DNA of 64,000 bases from Chelatococcus asaccharovorans (GTDB lineage Bacteria > Pseudomonadota > Alphaproteobacteria > Rhizobiales > Beijerinckiaceae), in the NCBI RefSeq assembly GCF_003201475.1, contig NZ_QJJK01000008.1, forward strand, positions 1-64,000, in the 5' to 3' direction. A model generated the notes under the pieces. That model searched no databases. It was not told where the DNA came from and worked only from the letters and a program-made list of their open reading frames with translations. The stretch's first letter is position 1. Every line of letters begins with the position of its first letter. The translations under genes and the position numbers were made by a program. Of this stretch, positions 41,370-51,185 are shown piece after piece.

Positions 41370-43514
41370 ATGAAACGCACCCCGCCCCTCGCCGAGCCGC
41401 CTGCGACGCCCACAGCCCCGCATGAGGTTGTGGTCCATGGCGTGACGATCCGCGACGACTACGCCTGGCTGAAGGCCGACAACTGGCGGGAGGTCCTGGC
41501 CGATCCATCGACCCTGCCGAGCCACATCCGCGCCCATCTGGACGCGGAAAACGCCTATGCCGACAGCATGCTGGCCACGACCGCCGCACTGCGCAAGACA
41601 CTCGTCGCCGAGATGCGCGGGCGCATCCGCGAGGACGATTCCAGCGTGCCCGCGCGTGATGGCCCCTTCTATTACTACACCCGCTACCGCGAGGGCGGGC
41701 AGCATCCGCTCATCTGCCGCGCTCCGGCGCCGGTCGGCGCGCCGGCCCCTGCTCCCGGCGGCCGCGACGACGACACAGACATCATTCTCGACGGCGACGC
41801 CCTGGCTGCGGGCAAGGCCTTCTTCGACCTGGCCGAGACCGTCCAATCCCCGGACCATAGCCGTCTGGCCTGGTGCGCCGACGACACCGGCGCCGAATTC
41901 AACGTCATCCGCGTGAGGGATATCGCCTCCGGCCGCGACCTCGACGACCGCATCGAGCAGGCCTCCGACGATATCGTCTGGGCCGCGGATGGAACGGCGT
42001 TCTACTATGTGCGACTGGATGAGAACCATCGCCCCTGCGAGGTGCGGCTGCATCGCCTGGGCATGCCGGCAGCCGATGACGCGCTGATCTTCCGCAGCGA
42101 TGATCCCGCCTGGTTCGTCAATCTCTCGCAAACCCAGTCGCAGCGCTTCGCCGTCATCTCCGTCAGCGACCACGAGACGTCGGAAGCCCATCTCCTCGAC
42201 CTCCACGAGGAGGCGCCCCGGCCATGCCTCGTTGCAGCCCGCGAGGAAGGCCTCCGCTACGACGTCGAGCACCACGGCGACGGCCTGTACATCCTGACGA
42301 ATGCCGACGGCGCCGAGGATTTCAAGATCGTCACGGCACCGGTCGCAGCCCCCGCACGCGCCAATTGGAGCGACGCGGTGCCCCACCGCCCGGGCATCTT
42401 CATCCTCGCCCAGCTCGTCCTTCGCCGTCACCTCGTTCGGCTGGAACGCGAGAATGCCCTGCCGCGCATCGTCATCCGCACGCTGGCTACCGGCGAGGAG
42501 CACGCCATCAGCATTCCGGAAGAGGCCTATAGGCTGTCGCTCGGCGAAGTTTTGGAATTCGATACCGACCAGTTGCGCTTCGTCTATTCCTCCATGACGA
42601 CCCCCAACGAGACCTATGACTATGACATGGCGAGCCAGGAGCGCGTGCTGCGCAAGCGCCAGATCATCCCGTCGGGCCATGATCCGGCCGCCTATGTCAC
42701 GCGCCGCCTGTTGGCGCCTGCGCCGGATGGTGAACTCATACCGGTGTCCATCCTCCATCGCCGGGGGCTCGCGCTCGACGGAAGCGCGCCCTGCCTGCTC
42801 TATGGCTACGGCGCCTATGGCCATGCGCTATCCGCCGGCTTCAGCGCCAACACCCTCTCCCTGGTCGATCGCGGCTTCGTCTATGCCATCGCCCATGTGC
42901 GCGGCGGCAGCGAAAAAGGGTGGCATTGGTATCTCGATGGCAAGCGCGACAAGAAGCCGAACACCTTCTCGGATTTCATCGCGGTGGCCCGCCATCTCGT
43001 CGGGACCGGCTATACCGCGGCCGGACGAATCGCTGCCCATGGCGGCAGCGCCGGCGGGATGCTGATGGGTGCTGTTGCCAACGACGCGCCGGAGCTCTTC
43101 GCCGCGATCCTGGCGGAGGTGCCCTTCGTCGACGTGCTGAACACCATGCTCGACGGCGACCTGCCGCTCACGCCGCCGGAATGGCCGGAATGGGGCAACC
43201 CCATCACGGACGAGGCCGCCTTCGCGCGCATCCACGCCTATTCGCCCTATGATCAGGTCAAGGCGCAACGCTATCCGGCCATCCTCGCGCTCGGTGGACT
43301 GTCGGATCCGCGGGTGACCTATTGGGAGCCGGCGAAATGGATCGCCCGCATCCGCGCGACGGCCACGGGCGGCGGACCGTTCCTGCTGCGCACCAACATG
43401 GACGCCGGCCACGGTGGCGCGGCCGGCCGCTTCGATCGCCTCGACGAGGTGGCGCTCGTCTACGCGTTCGCCTTGGGCGTCGTCCAGGGGACGTTGCCCT
43501 CTTCCGTCTCCTGA
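41370..43514 (+). CDS. S9 prolyl oligopeptidase family peptidase (oligopeptidase B-like)
   Basis: 714 aa from ATG 41370 with AGGAGG upstream. The N-terminal region (HEVVVHGVTIRDDYAWLK, about 17-35) and beta-propeller are followed by an alpha/beta-hydrolase domain (about 450-710). Catalytic Ser560 in GGSAGGM and His681 in DAGHGG are visible, with the Asp in SDPRVTYWEP. This is the oligopeptidase B (PtrB) form, cleaving short peptides after basic residues in the cytosol. The last 55 bp overlap the convergent gene at 43460. Confidence 0.93.
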   Translation: MKRTPPLAEPPATPTAPHEVVVHGVTIRDDYAWLKADNWREVLADPSTLPSHIRAHLDAENAYADSMLATTAALRKTLVAEMRGRIREDDSSVPARDGPFYYYTRYREGGQHPLICRAPAPVGAPAPAPGGRDDDTDIILDGDALAAGKAFFDLAETVQSPDHSRLAWCADDTGAEFNVIRVRDIASGRDLDDRIEQASDDIVWAADGTAFYYVRLDENHRPCEVRLHRLGMPAADDALIFRSDDPAWFVNLSQTQSQRFAVISVSDHETSEAHLLDLHEEAPRPCLVAAREEGLRYDVEHHGDGLYILTNADGAEDFKIVTAPVAAPARANWSDAVPHRPGIFILAQLVLRRHLVRLERENALPRIVIRTLATGEEHAISIPEEAYRLSLGEVLEFDTDQLRFVYSSMTTPNETYDYDMASQERVLRKRQIIPSGHDPAAYVTRRLLAPAPDGELIPVSILHRRGLALDGSAPCLLYGYGAYGHALSAGFSANTLSLVDRGFVYAIAHVRGGSEKGWHWYLDGKRDKKPNTFSDFIAVARHLVGTGYTAAGRIAAHGGSAGGMLMGAVANDAPELFAAILAEVPFVDVLNTMLDGDLPLTPPEWPEWGNPITDEAAFARIHAYSPYDQVKAQRYPAILALGGLSDPRVTYWEPAKWIARIRATATGGGPFLLRTNMDAGHGGAAGRFDRLDEVALVYAFALGVVQGTLPSSVS

Positions 43515-45592
43515 CGGTCGTCCCCGGAGGATACATCGCCGGGCTCGCCGCTTTCGCCGCCCTCTTCGCTCGCCGCGACATAGGCCTTGAGTTCGTCAAG
43601 CGAGCCGAAGCGATAGGTGCCGCGGCTCGTCTCCGCCTCGATGGAGCCATCGGAGAACATGACGTAGAGATTGCCGCCCGCACTATAGGTTCCGACCACG
43701 GTCGGCACAGGATCGGGCACGAAATCGGAGGACGCGGGCTCGTCCTCGACCGTCAGTTCCTCGACAACCTCGGTTGTGCTCTCCAAGGTTGCGTATTCCA
43801 AGGCCTCGGTCTCGGCAGGCTGCAGCGATGGCGTTTCCTGTCCGAGCGAAGCGTCGCGCTCGGGCAAGGCCTCCTCGCCCCCGCGCCGTCCACCGCTGAA
43901 GAAATCATCATCATCGGTCCCCGCGATGGCAGGGCGAACCGGCTCGCGATCCTCATCGGCGAGCGGCGCAGTGGTATCCACGGGGAGCCTGTCATCATCG
44001 GGGGCCGAAGACCGTTCCTCCGGAAGATAGGCGCGCTCCTCATTGACCGGCGTCATGCCCCGCCAGGGCGCCTCGCGCGTGACGGCGTCGTCCCCGCGAG
44101 GCTCACCCCCTGCTGACAGGGCGTCATCTTCGGTCGTCACCGGCGTGTCGCGATGCAGCTCTTCGCCGGCGAAGGACCGATTGGGCGTCACCGCCAGCGC
44201 GGCCGCGGCTATCCGGGCAGCACGCTCCGCGTCCGTCTCGGCGGTTGCCGGCGGCTCGCTGCGCCTGCGGAACAGGGACCAGCGGGCTTTGCGTTCGGCC
44301 GCGGCCTGCTCCGGGGTCTGCTCCGGGGTCTTGTCGGGGGCCGCAGCGCCAGACAACGCCATGTCGGGCGCCGCCGCAGCGGCGCTGTCGCCCGCCGGCG
44401 GAACATCCCGCGAGACGGCGAGGTCGGGGAAGGCGGGGCGCTCCGGCTCTGGCTCGGTGACGCCAGATGGCCCGGCGCTGGCGACTTCGGCTGCGCTGTC
44501 TTCGAAACCGACGGCGTCCCGCTCTCCACTGGCCACAGTCTCACGCGGCGGCTCGTCAGGTGCAGCCGCCTCGGGTAGGGATTCTGGCGCCGCTGGCGGC
44601 GTCGTACGAGAGAAGCGCGACGGCGAGAACCAGGATGGCATCGATGGACGCGCGGCCTCCGGCGCACTGACAGCCGGCGCGGGTTCGACCGCCGGAGTCC
44701 GCTGGGCTGTGAGATCGCGGAAGAAGGCATCCCGATCGACGGCCGGCTCACGGCCGCCGGCACCGACTCGCGCCGCCGCGGCAGGCTCCTCGGTCTTCTC
44801 ATCCGCCGGGAGGCTGGATACATCCTCCTGCGCGATGTCTTCGGCAGGCTCTTCGGCAGGGGCGGACTTTCCGGCTTTGGCCGGAGCAAATTCAAAGCTT
44901 GCGGCGAAGGCTTCCTCGACCGAAGCGAGCGCCCGATCCAGCCCGGTGCGATCCGGACCGGCATCGGCCATAGGAGCGGGCATTTCTGGCGCCGCGGGTG
45001 CCTCGCCACTGACGGCATCGGCCCTGCGCGTTGCCGCCGCGACGACGACGGGCGCCGCCGTGGCGAGCGCCGCCGTGGCAGCTGCACCGGCAATCGAGCC
45101 ACGGACGGCCGCCGGCACCACATCCGCGACCGGCGCCAATGGTGCAGGCTCCAGAGCCGGCCGGACGGGTGGCTGTGCATGCTCCCCGCCACCCTCGCGC
45201 GCATCTGCGGCCGAGACGCGCGGCAACGCGTCATGCGCGGCCTCTCTACGCAGCGCGTTAACACTTTCGTAACCGGCCGCGTGTTCTTCATGGGAAGCGC
45301 CATCGGCGCGGTGGGCATGCCGATCCGCCTCCTCCCACTCCTCCGGCTGGTCATAGGTCGCGAGTTGCATGGGAAGTCTGCGGATCTCGCGGATAAGAAG
45401 CGCGATCCCTATGAGCAGCGCACCGCCGGTCGCCACGACGCTGCCGGCGATAACCATCGACCAGCCGCGCTCGAGGACGATAAATCCCATCCCGGTCGTC
45501 ACCGCGGTGACGCCGCCGGCCACCATTAAGCAGCCCACCAGCAAGCAAATCACGACCATCGGCTGACGACTTCCCTTATCTGACACACACAA
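43460..45592 (-). CDS. Large membrane-anchored disordered protein with conserved C-terminal motif
   Basis: 710 aa. Two N-terminal membrane segments (about 11-37 and 43-68) precede roughly 550 residues of Ala/Pro/Glu-rich, probably disordered cytoplasmic sequence. A compact C-terminal motif follows (about 637-680: VVGTYSAGGNLYVMFSDGSIEAE ... GTYRFGSLDELKAYVA). I do not recognise a named family. The end motif resembles a conserved tail seen in other hypothetical membrane proteins of Hyphomicrobiales. The gene overlaps the convergent S9 peptidase gene by 55 bp. Confidence 0.72.
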   Translation of the reverse strand: MCVSDKGSRQPMVVICLLVGCLMVAGGVTAVTTGMGFIVLERGWSMVIAGSVVATGGALLIGIALLIREIRRLPMQLATYDQPEEWEEADRHAHRADGASHEEHAAGYESVNALRREAAHDALPRVSAADAREGGGEHAQPPVRPALEPAPLAPVADVVPAAVRGSIAGAAATAALATAAPVVVAAATRRADAVSGEAPAAPEMPAPMADAGPDRTGLDRALASVEEAFAASFEFAPAKAGKSAPAEEPAEDIAQEDVSSLPADEKTEEPAAAARVGAGGREPAVDRDAFFRDLTAQRTPAVEPAPAVSAPEAARPSMPSWFSPSRFSRTTPPAAPESLPEAAAPDEPPRETVASGERDAVGFEDSAAEVASAGPSGVTEPEPERPAFPDLAVSRDVPPAGDSAAAAAPDMALSGAAAPDKTPEQTPEQAAAERKARWSLFRRRSEPPATAETDAERAARIAAAALAVTPNRSFAGEELHRDTPVTTEDDALSAGGEPRGDDAVTREAPWRGMTPVNEERAYLPEERSSAPDDDRLPVDTTAPLADEDREPVRPAIAGTDDDDFFSGGRRGGEEALPERDASLGQETPSLQPAETEALEYATLESTTEVVEELTVEDEPASSDFVPDPVPTVVGTYSAGGNLYVMFSDGSIEAETSRGTYRFGSLDELKAYVAASEEGGESGEPGDVSSGDDRQETEEGNVPWTTPKANA

Positions 45593-45899
45593 GTGCCGGT
45601 TAGATTAGAGTTTTCAGCCCGCGCTGCCAACTCCTGCCATTCAATCAGGCAGCGCTTGCCGCCGGGCGCCTGGGATCATAATTAAGAAATGGTCGGGTCA
45701 TCCTCAAAGAATCTGTGGATGATTGCACCGAACAAGCTGGGACATGCCAAAATCCGACGCGGTGAACGAAGCCTGATGGTTTTGCTGATCATCTGCGGAA
45801 CATTTGGCGCATGTCCATTCGTTTATGTGGAATATGCAGTCCCGGTGGACACAGGAACTCAAGTCGAGCATCCAGCCAGGGGATGCCAAGGAGCCCACG
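45593..45899. other. 307-bp divergent promoter region
   Basis: Lies between the large membrane protein gene and sodB, which diverge. It contains AT-rich stretches near 45600 and 45680 but no recognised operator. A short plus-strand frame in it reads into sodB without its own ribosome site and is probably leader. Confidence 0.5.
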
Positions 45900-46496
45900 A
45901 TGTCTTTTTCCCTTCCAGACCTGCCTTACGCTTATGATGCGCTCCAGCCTTACATGTCGAAGGAAACCCTTGAGTATCACCACGACAAGCACCACAAGGC
46001 CTATGTCGATAACGGCAACAACCTCCTGAAGGGCAGCGAATTCGAGGGAAAATCCCTCGAAGAGATCGTCAAAGGCTCGTACGGCAAGAATGCCGGCCTC
46101 TTCAACAACGCCGGCCAGCACTACAACCACTTGCATTTCTGGAAGTGGATGAAGCCGAATGGCGGCGGCAAGCTTCCCGGCGAGCTTGAAAAGAAGCTTG
46201 TGGAAGACTTGGGCTCCGTCGAGAAGGCGAAGGACGATTTCATCCAGGGCGGCGTCACCCAGTTCGGTTCCGGCTGGTCGTGGCTTGCCGTGAAAGACGG
46301 CAAGATCGTCGTCATGAAGACGCCGAACGGCGAGAGCCCGCTCGTTCACGGCGCCACCCCGATCCTCGGCGTGGATGTATGGGAACACTCCTACTACATC
46401 GACTACCGCAACCGCCGCCCCGATTACCTCAAGGCTTTCGTCGAAAACCTGGTCAATTGGGAATATGTGGCCGAGCTTTACGCCGCCGCCCGCTGA
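45900..46496 (+). CDS. sodB: Fe/Mn superoxide dismutase
   Basis: 198 aa from ATG 45900 with AAGGAG 7 nt upstream. Metal ligands are in the usual places: His in LEYHHDKHHKAYVDN, His in HYNHLHFWKWM, and Asp/His in DVWEHSYYIDYRN. FGSGWSWLAV is the family core. GQHYNHLHFWKWM and the length favour the Fe-type or cambialistic form. It dismutates superoxide in the cytosol. Followed by a Rho-independent terminator. Confidence 0.96.
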   Translation: MSFSLPDLPYAYDALQPYMSKETLEYHHDKHHKAYVDNGNNLLKGSEFEGKSLEEIVKGSYGKNAGLFNNAGQHYNHLHFWKWMKPNGGGKLPGELEKKLVEDLGSVEKAKDDFIQGGVTQFGSGWSWLAVKDGKIVVMKTPNGESPLVHGATPILGVDVWEHSYYIDYRNRRPDYLKAFVENLVNWEYVAELYAAAR

Positions 46497-46517
46497 TCCG
46501 CGTGGCATATCGAAGAG

Positions 46518-46540
46518 TGGGGCCCTCGCGGCCCCATTTT
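46518..46540 (+). terminator. Rho-independent terminator of sodB
   Basis: TGGGGCC (46518-46524), a CTCGC loop and GGCCCCA (46530-46536) are followed by TTTTCGTTT, 22 bp after the sodB stop. Confidence 0.85.
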
Positions 46541-46625
46541 CGTTTGCAGAGCCTCCGCGGTCGCCGTTCCAACGCGCGGGAGGCAGGCTCCGTCGTCAGC
46601 GGGGGGCTGTCAGACTTGCGGGCCT

Positions 46626-47564
46626 TCAGACCTGCCACGCGCCCGCAAGCACGCCTTGCCGCTTGAGCGTGGCCCCGGGCATCAAGACGAGCCCGGCCGA
46701 TCGGCAAATCTCGGCGAATCGTGCAGATTGCAGGAAGGCGAGTTCCAGCGGCCTGCTGTCGACCACGGGGTCGAGGGCGGCTAATTCCGCATCGATCTCG
46801 CCGGGATGGCACATCACGAGATGGCGCGGCCCGGGCGCGACGAGGAAGGCGGCAAATTCAGTGCCGAAATCTCCTGTGGATCGAAAGGCGCTGACGCCGG
46901 CAAAGCCCTGATTGGTCGCGAATCCCCCGGCCGTCGCGGCTTCGCGCCAGCCCCGTGCCAGCATGGCGATGACGAGCGCCTTCACGATCGGCCCACGACG
47001 CGCGAGAATCGCCGCCATGTGATCGGCGGGGTCACGCAGCCACAGGCGACCGGCCAGTCCCCGGCTGCCGAGGCAGGCGAGCAAGGGTCCGCGCACGCCG
47101 GGCAGCACGTGCACATGCTGATGGCCGTCGACATAGTCCGGTTCGCGCCCGAAGACCTGCGCGAACAGGTCAAGCTGCGCCGTGATCTCCGCCGCGATCT
47201 CGTGCCCGAGGACTGCCTCGCCCAGGCGCCCGCTCAGGCTCGCGAGGGCCAGACGGCCGAATTTGGGCAGCCGGCCGTCAGCCGCCAACCGCGGCATGGC
47301 CGTCGCCGGCCGCCCGAGGGTGAGGTTGAGATGCAGGCCGATGGCGAGCTCGGCCTCATGCTCACGCAAGGCGGGCGCGAGCTCGCGCCAGTGCGGCATC
47401 GTCGTCATGACGCTGGTCGCCGACAAGCGCCCCTGGCCGGCGAGGCTCAGGATGGCCCGGCTCACCCCCTTGGTCATCGCAAAATCGTCGGCGCACAGGG
47501 CAAAAGCCTGGCGCGCATCGGCGCGCGGTGGTGGCCATCTCTCACCAAAGGCGTCTACGCGCAC
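46626..47564 (-). CDS. ChbG/HpnK (YdjC) family carbohydrate deacetylase
   Basis: 312 aa from GTG 47564 with GGGAG 8 nt upstream. Metal and catalytic motifs are visible: CADDFAMT near the N-terminus, GLHLNLT, and DGHQHVHVLPGV with the two His ligands. The family includes HpnK (hopanoid side-chain metabolism) and ChbG (chitooligosaccharide deacetylase). The neighbourhood of a polyprenyl-phosphate glycosyltransferase and MurJ suggests an envelope glycan or lipid substrate. Confidence 0.87.
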   Translation of the reverse strand: MRVDAFGERWPPPRADARQAFALCADDFAMTKGVSRAILSLAGQGRLSATSVMTTMPHWRELAPALREHEAELAIGLHLNLTLGRPATAMPRLAADGRLPKFGRLALASLSGRLGEAVLGHEIAAEITAQLDLFAQVFGREPDYVDGHQHVHVLPGVRGPLLACLGSRGLAGRLWLRDPADHMAAILARRGPIVKALVIAMLARGWREAATAGGFATNQGFAGVSAFRSTGDFGTEFAAFLVAPGPRHLVMCHPGEIDAELAALDPVVDSRPLELAFLQSARFAEICRSAGLVLMPGATLKRQGVLAGAWQV

Positions 47565-47744
47565 GCGTCGTTCTCCCGTTGGGCCCTGGTTCGGACCGCA
47601 TGTGCCATCGCCGCGCAGCGTACCCCGCTTATCGCGATCTCACTTGAAGTCCCGATGCAAAGGTTGTCTTGATGGCGGCCCAATTCAGCGCTTGCCTCAT
47701 GCAGCTCGGGTCATGGATAGGCGGTCAAGGGATAGGCAGATTGC

Positions 47745-48773
47745 ATGGAACTATCGGTCATCGTGCCAGTCTACAATGAGGCCGACAACATCGCACCTCT
47801 TCTCGGCCGCCTCATCCCCGTGCTCGAAGGTCTCGGACTGCCGGCGTCGCGCACCTCAGGCCACGCCAGTTGGGAAATCATCTTCGTCAATGACGGCAGT
47901 CGCGACGCGACCCTCGCCCGCATCCAGGAGGCTCACCAAAAAGAGCCACGCGTCGGCGTCATCGCCTTCAGCCGCAATTTCGGCAAGGAGGTCGCCATCG
48001 CCGCCGGCCTCGACTACGCGCGGGGCCGCGGCGTCGTCATCATGGACGCCGATCTCCAGCATCCGCCTGAAACGATTGCCGAATTCGTCGCCAAATGGCG
48101 CGAGGGCTTCGTCATGGTCTATGCCCAGCGGACGGACCGCGTGAATGAAACGGCGATCAAGCGCGGCTTTGCGCGGCTGTTCTACCGCCTGTTCCGCGCC
48201 TTCGGCGAGATGCCGCTGCCGGAGGGTGCCGGCGACTTCCGCCTCATCGATCGCCGTGGGGTGGATGCCCTGCGGGCGATGGGCGAGCGGGCGCGCTTCT
48301 CCAAGGGGCTCTATGCCTGGGTCGGCTTTTCCTCGGTCGGCGTGCCCTTTGTGGTTGCGGATCGCGCCCATGGCGTCACGAAATGGAGTTTCCGCAAACT
48401 CTTCCGGTTCGCCTTCGACGGCATCACCTCCTTCTCGACGATCCCGCTGAAGATCTGGACCTATGCGGGGCTTGCCATTTCGCTCGCCTCGATCGCGACG
48501 GCCCTCTACTTCCTCATCCGCACCATGCTGCTCGGCTCCGACCTGCCCGGTTATCCCTCGCTGATCGTGTCGGTGATGTTCTTCTCCGGCATCCAGCTCA
48601 TGTCGCTCGGCATGATCGGGGAATATGTCGGGCGCATCTTCGCGGAGGTGAAACGCCGTCCCCTCTATATCGTCGCTGAAAGCCTCGTCCCCGCAGGAGG
48701 GACGGAAGGGGCTGAAGCCGCCCCATCGGCAGGCTCGTCGACCGCCTCGGCCGGCGCGCCCGCGACACGCTGA
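47745..48773 (+). CDS. Family 2 glycosyltransferase, polyprenyl-phosphate type (DPM1/ArnC-like)
   Basis: 342 aa. GT-A domain (about 1-220): LSVIVPVYNEADNIAPLL, IIFVNDGSRDAT, the metal-binding MDADLQHPPE and FSKGLYAWVGF. Two C-terminal membrane segments follow (about 240-265 and 275-300), then a short Ala-rich tail. Such enzymes load a sugar onto undecaprenyl phosphate for envelope modification. The stop overlaps the murJ start by one base, so the two are coupled. Confidence 0.92.
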   Translation: MELSVIVPVYNEADNIAPLLGRLIPVLEGLGLPASRTSGHASWEIIFVNDGSRDATLARIQEAHQKEPRVGVIAFSRNFGKEVAIAAGLDYARGRGVVIMDADLQHPPETIAEFVAKWREGFVMVYAQRTDRVNETAIKRGFARLFYRLFRAFGEMPLPEGAGDFRLIDRRGVDALRAMGERARFSKGLYAWVGFSSVGVPFVVADRAHGVTKWSFRKLFRFAFDGITSFSTIPLKIWTYAGLAISLASIATALYFLIRTMLLGSDLPGYPSLIVSVMFFSGIQLMSLGMIGEYVGRIFAEVKRRPLYIVAESLVPAGGTEGAEAAPSAGSSTASAGAPATR

Positions 48774-50299
48774 TGCTCAAGAAACTCCTGTCCGTCAGCG
48801 GCTTCACGCTCCTTTCGCGTATCACCGGGCTGATCCGTGATCTCATGGCGGCCGCCATCATGGGCGCCGGCATGCTGGCCGATGCCTTCTTCGTCGCGCT
48901 CCGCCTGCCCAACCATTTCCGCGCCATTTTCGGCGAGGGCGCCTTCAACCAGGCCTTCATCCCGTCGATCTCGCGCCTGCGCGAGGCCAGCGGCGCCGAG
49001 GCCGCCCAGCATTTCGCAAGCAGCGTCTGGACCCTGATGATCCTCGTCCAGCTGCCGCTCATGATCATCGCCCTCGTCGGCATGCCCTGGCTGGTCTCGC
49101 TGCTCGCGCCGGGCTTTGCGGACGAGCCGGAGAAATATGCGCTCGCCATCACGCTGACGCGCATCACCTTCCCCTATCTCTTCTTCATCACGCTGGTGAC
49201 GCTGGTCAGCGGCATCCTCAATTCCGTCGACCGCTTCGCCGCCGCCGCCGCCTCCCCCATTCTGCTCAATGTTGCCATGGTGGTGGCGCTGGCCTTCGCC
49301 GCGTTCTTCCCGACAGCCGGCCATGCCGCGGCCTGGGGGGTCTCCGTCGCGGGGCTGCTGCAGCTCCTCATGGTCCTGGGCGATGCCCGCATCGCCGGCG
49401 TCGTGCCGAGGCTGGTGCGGCCGCGGCTTGACGAGGACATGAAGGTCTTCCTGAAGGCGCTCCTGCCGGCCGTGATCGGCTCGGCCGGCATCCAGATCGC
49501 CGTTTTCGCCGACACCATCATTGCCTCTCAGCTGCCGACGGGCGCGGTTGCCTCCATCTATTATGCCGACCGGCTCTACCAGCTGCCTGTCGGCGTCATC
49601 GCCATCGCCGCCGGCACGGTACTCCTGCCGGAAATGAGCCGGCGGCTGTCGGTGAACGACAGCGAGAGCGCCCATCGCGCGCAGAATCGCGCCTTCATTT
49701 TCTCGCTCGCCCTGTCGGCGCCGTGTCTCGTCGCCTTCTTCCTCCTGCCGACCACGATCATGTCGGCGGTGTTCGGGCGTGGCGCCTTCACGGCGGCCGA
49801 TGCGCAGGCGGCCGGCGCCGTCTTGTCGGCCTATGCCATCGGCCTGCCGGCCATCGTGCTGATCTCGAGCGTGGTGGCGAGCTTCCGCTCGCGGCTCGAC
49901 ACCGCGACGCCGGCGATCGTCTCGCTCTCCGTCATCGCGGTCAATGTCACGCTCAAGATCATCTTCGCGCAGCGCCTCGGCGCGGCGGGTCTGGCGCTGG
50001 CGACAGCCATCGCGGCCTGGGCGAATGTGCTCATCCTCTACGGCATCGCGCTCCGGCGCGGCTGGACCGCGCCGAACAAGGAGCTGATTCGCGCCGTCAT
50101 CGCGACCGCGCTCGCCTGTTTCGCGCTGGCGGCAGCGACGCTCGCCACCCATCACGTGGCGAGCCCCTGGAGCGCGGGACTGCCGCGCTTCAACGACGAG
50201 GTACTGCTTGCCATCGATGCGGTGATCGGCGGTATCGTCTATGCGGCGGCGATTTTCCTGGCCTTCAAGGGCCTCCGGCTATCGTTGCGCCGCATCTGA
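48773..50299 (+). CDS. murJ: Lipid II flippase MurJ (MviN)
   Basis: 508 aa, about 14 membrane segments. The N-terminal MurJ block (SGFTLLSRITGLIRDLMAAAIMGAGMLADAFFVALRLPNHFRAIFGEGAF) contains the conserved Arg/Asp residues of the transport cavity. It flips the lipid-linked peptidoglycan precursor across the inner membrane. Coupled to the upstream glycosyltransferase gene; the 3' end overlaps the convergent DUF1194 gene by 21 bp. Confidence 0.95.
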   Translation: MLKKLLSVSGFTLLSRITGLIRDLMAAAIMGAGMLADAFFVALRLPNHFRAIFGEGAFNQAFIPSISRLREASGAEAAQHFASSVWTLMILVQLPLMIIALVGMPWLVSLLAPGFADEPEKYALAITLTRITFPYLFFITLVTLVSGILNSVDRFAAAAASPILLNVAMVVALAFAAFFPTAGHAAAWGVSVAGLLQLLMVLGDARIAGVVPRLVRPRLDEDMKVFLKALLPAVIGSAGIQIAVFADTIIASQLPTGAVASIYYADRLYQLPVGVIAIAAGTVLLPEMSRRLSVNDSESAHRAQNRAFIFSLALSAPCLVAFFLLPTTIMSAVFGRGAFTAADAQAAGAVLSAYAIGLPAIVLISSVVASFRSRLDTATPAIVSLSVIAVNVTLKIIFAQRLGAAGLALATAIAAWANVLILYGIALRRGWTAPNKELIRAVIATALACFALAAATLATHHVASPWSAGLPRFNDEVLLAIDAVIGGIVYAAAIFLAFKGLRLSLRRI

Positions 50300-51043
50300 T
50301 TGCGCGTGACGTGTCTCGCGTGGGCGTCCGGCGATTTCCTGCACGAGCTTGCGCTTGGCCGCCAGTGCAAAGGGGCTCTGGCTGTCGGCGATCTCGACGA
50401 AGGCGCCCGGCCCGCCGATCAGGGCCTCTGCATAATAGGTCTCCAGCGCCATGCCGCCGGGTCCTCCGGGACGCCCGCCCGGGCGGCGGATCGCCAGCGC
50501 GTTGATGGTGAAGCCTTTGGCCAGCGCATCGCCACGGGCCGCTGCCAGCGGCCGGCCGCCGATATTAGGGCCGTCGCCCGACACATCGATGATCTTGCGG
50601 ATGCCTTGATAGGCATTGGTCTCGACCCTGTTCACCGCATAGTCGATCGCATTCGAGATGGAGTTGTAGCCATAGGCGCCGCGCGGGCGGGTCCTGAGCT
50701 TCTCGGCGAAATCCGCGGCGCTGATCGCATCCTTGATGACCTGCCAGTCCACGACGGTCACCTGCGAGTCCGGACCGCCCCATTCGACATAGGCGACGAC
50801 GATCCGGCCGGTGAGGCCGTCGCGGATACCGTTGAGCACCTCGGCGCTGGTCAAGGCGGACGCCCAACCCTCCCGCTGCAGACGCAACTCGTCATTGTCG
50901 ATCGATCCGGAACCATCCGCCGCCAGCACCAGCTCGAGATCGACCTCCTCGGCCGCCAGTGCACGCATGGGCAGGGCGCCCAGGGACAGGGCAACGGATG
51001 CGGCTACGGAGACACCGGCAAGAACGGCAGTGGCTCTCGACAT
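50279..51043 (-). CDS. DUF1194 protein, exported von Willebrand factor A-like
   Basis: 254 aa. A signal peptide (about 1-30, ending MRALAAEE) is followed by a vWA-like domain with a MIDAS motif, DGSGSID (about 43-49). Conserved DUF1194 blocks are VAYVEWGG, GYNSISNAIDYAVNRVETN and RKIIDVSGDGPN. Likely a periplasmic adhesion or assembly factor; function unknown. Convergent overlap of 21 bp with murJ. Confidence 0.87.
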   Translation of the reverse strand: MSRATAVLAGVSVAASVALSLGALPMRALAAEEVDLELVLAADGSGSIDNDELRLQREGWASALTSAEVLNGIRDGLTGRIVVAYVEWGGPDSQVTVVDWQVIKDAISAADFAEKLRTRPRGAYGYNSISNAIDYAVNRVETNAYQGIRKIIDVSGDGPNIGGRPLAAARGDALAKGFTINALAIRRPGGRPGGPGGMALETYYAEALIGGPGAFVEIADSQSPFALAAKRKLVQEIAGRPRETRHAQSDAAQR

Positions 51044-51185
51044 GACTTCACCCCGGATCGCTGCAATGCAAAGGAGGTTAAGTCAGCCTGTTGGCGCGGT
51101 CGCCTCACGTCCGCGTTATGACGAAGGAGCGGCGGGCGGCCGCAGCCGGTGCGCCCAACCCTCCAAGCCGCCTGGCGCCTGCCGC

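Noticed and set aside
48665-50155. A 496-codon minus-strand frame opposite murJ
   Set aside because: Highly charged shadow of a hydrophobic membrane protein gene; murJ is unambiguous.
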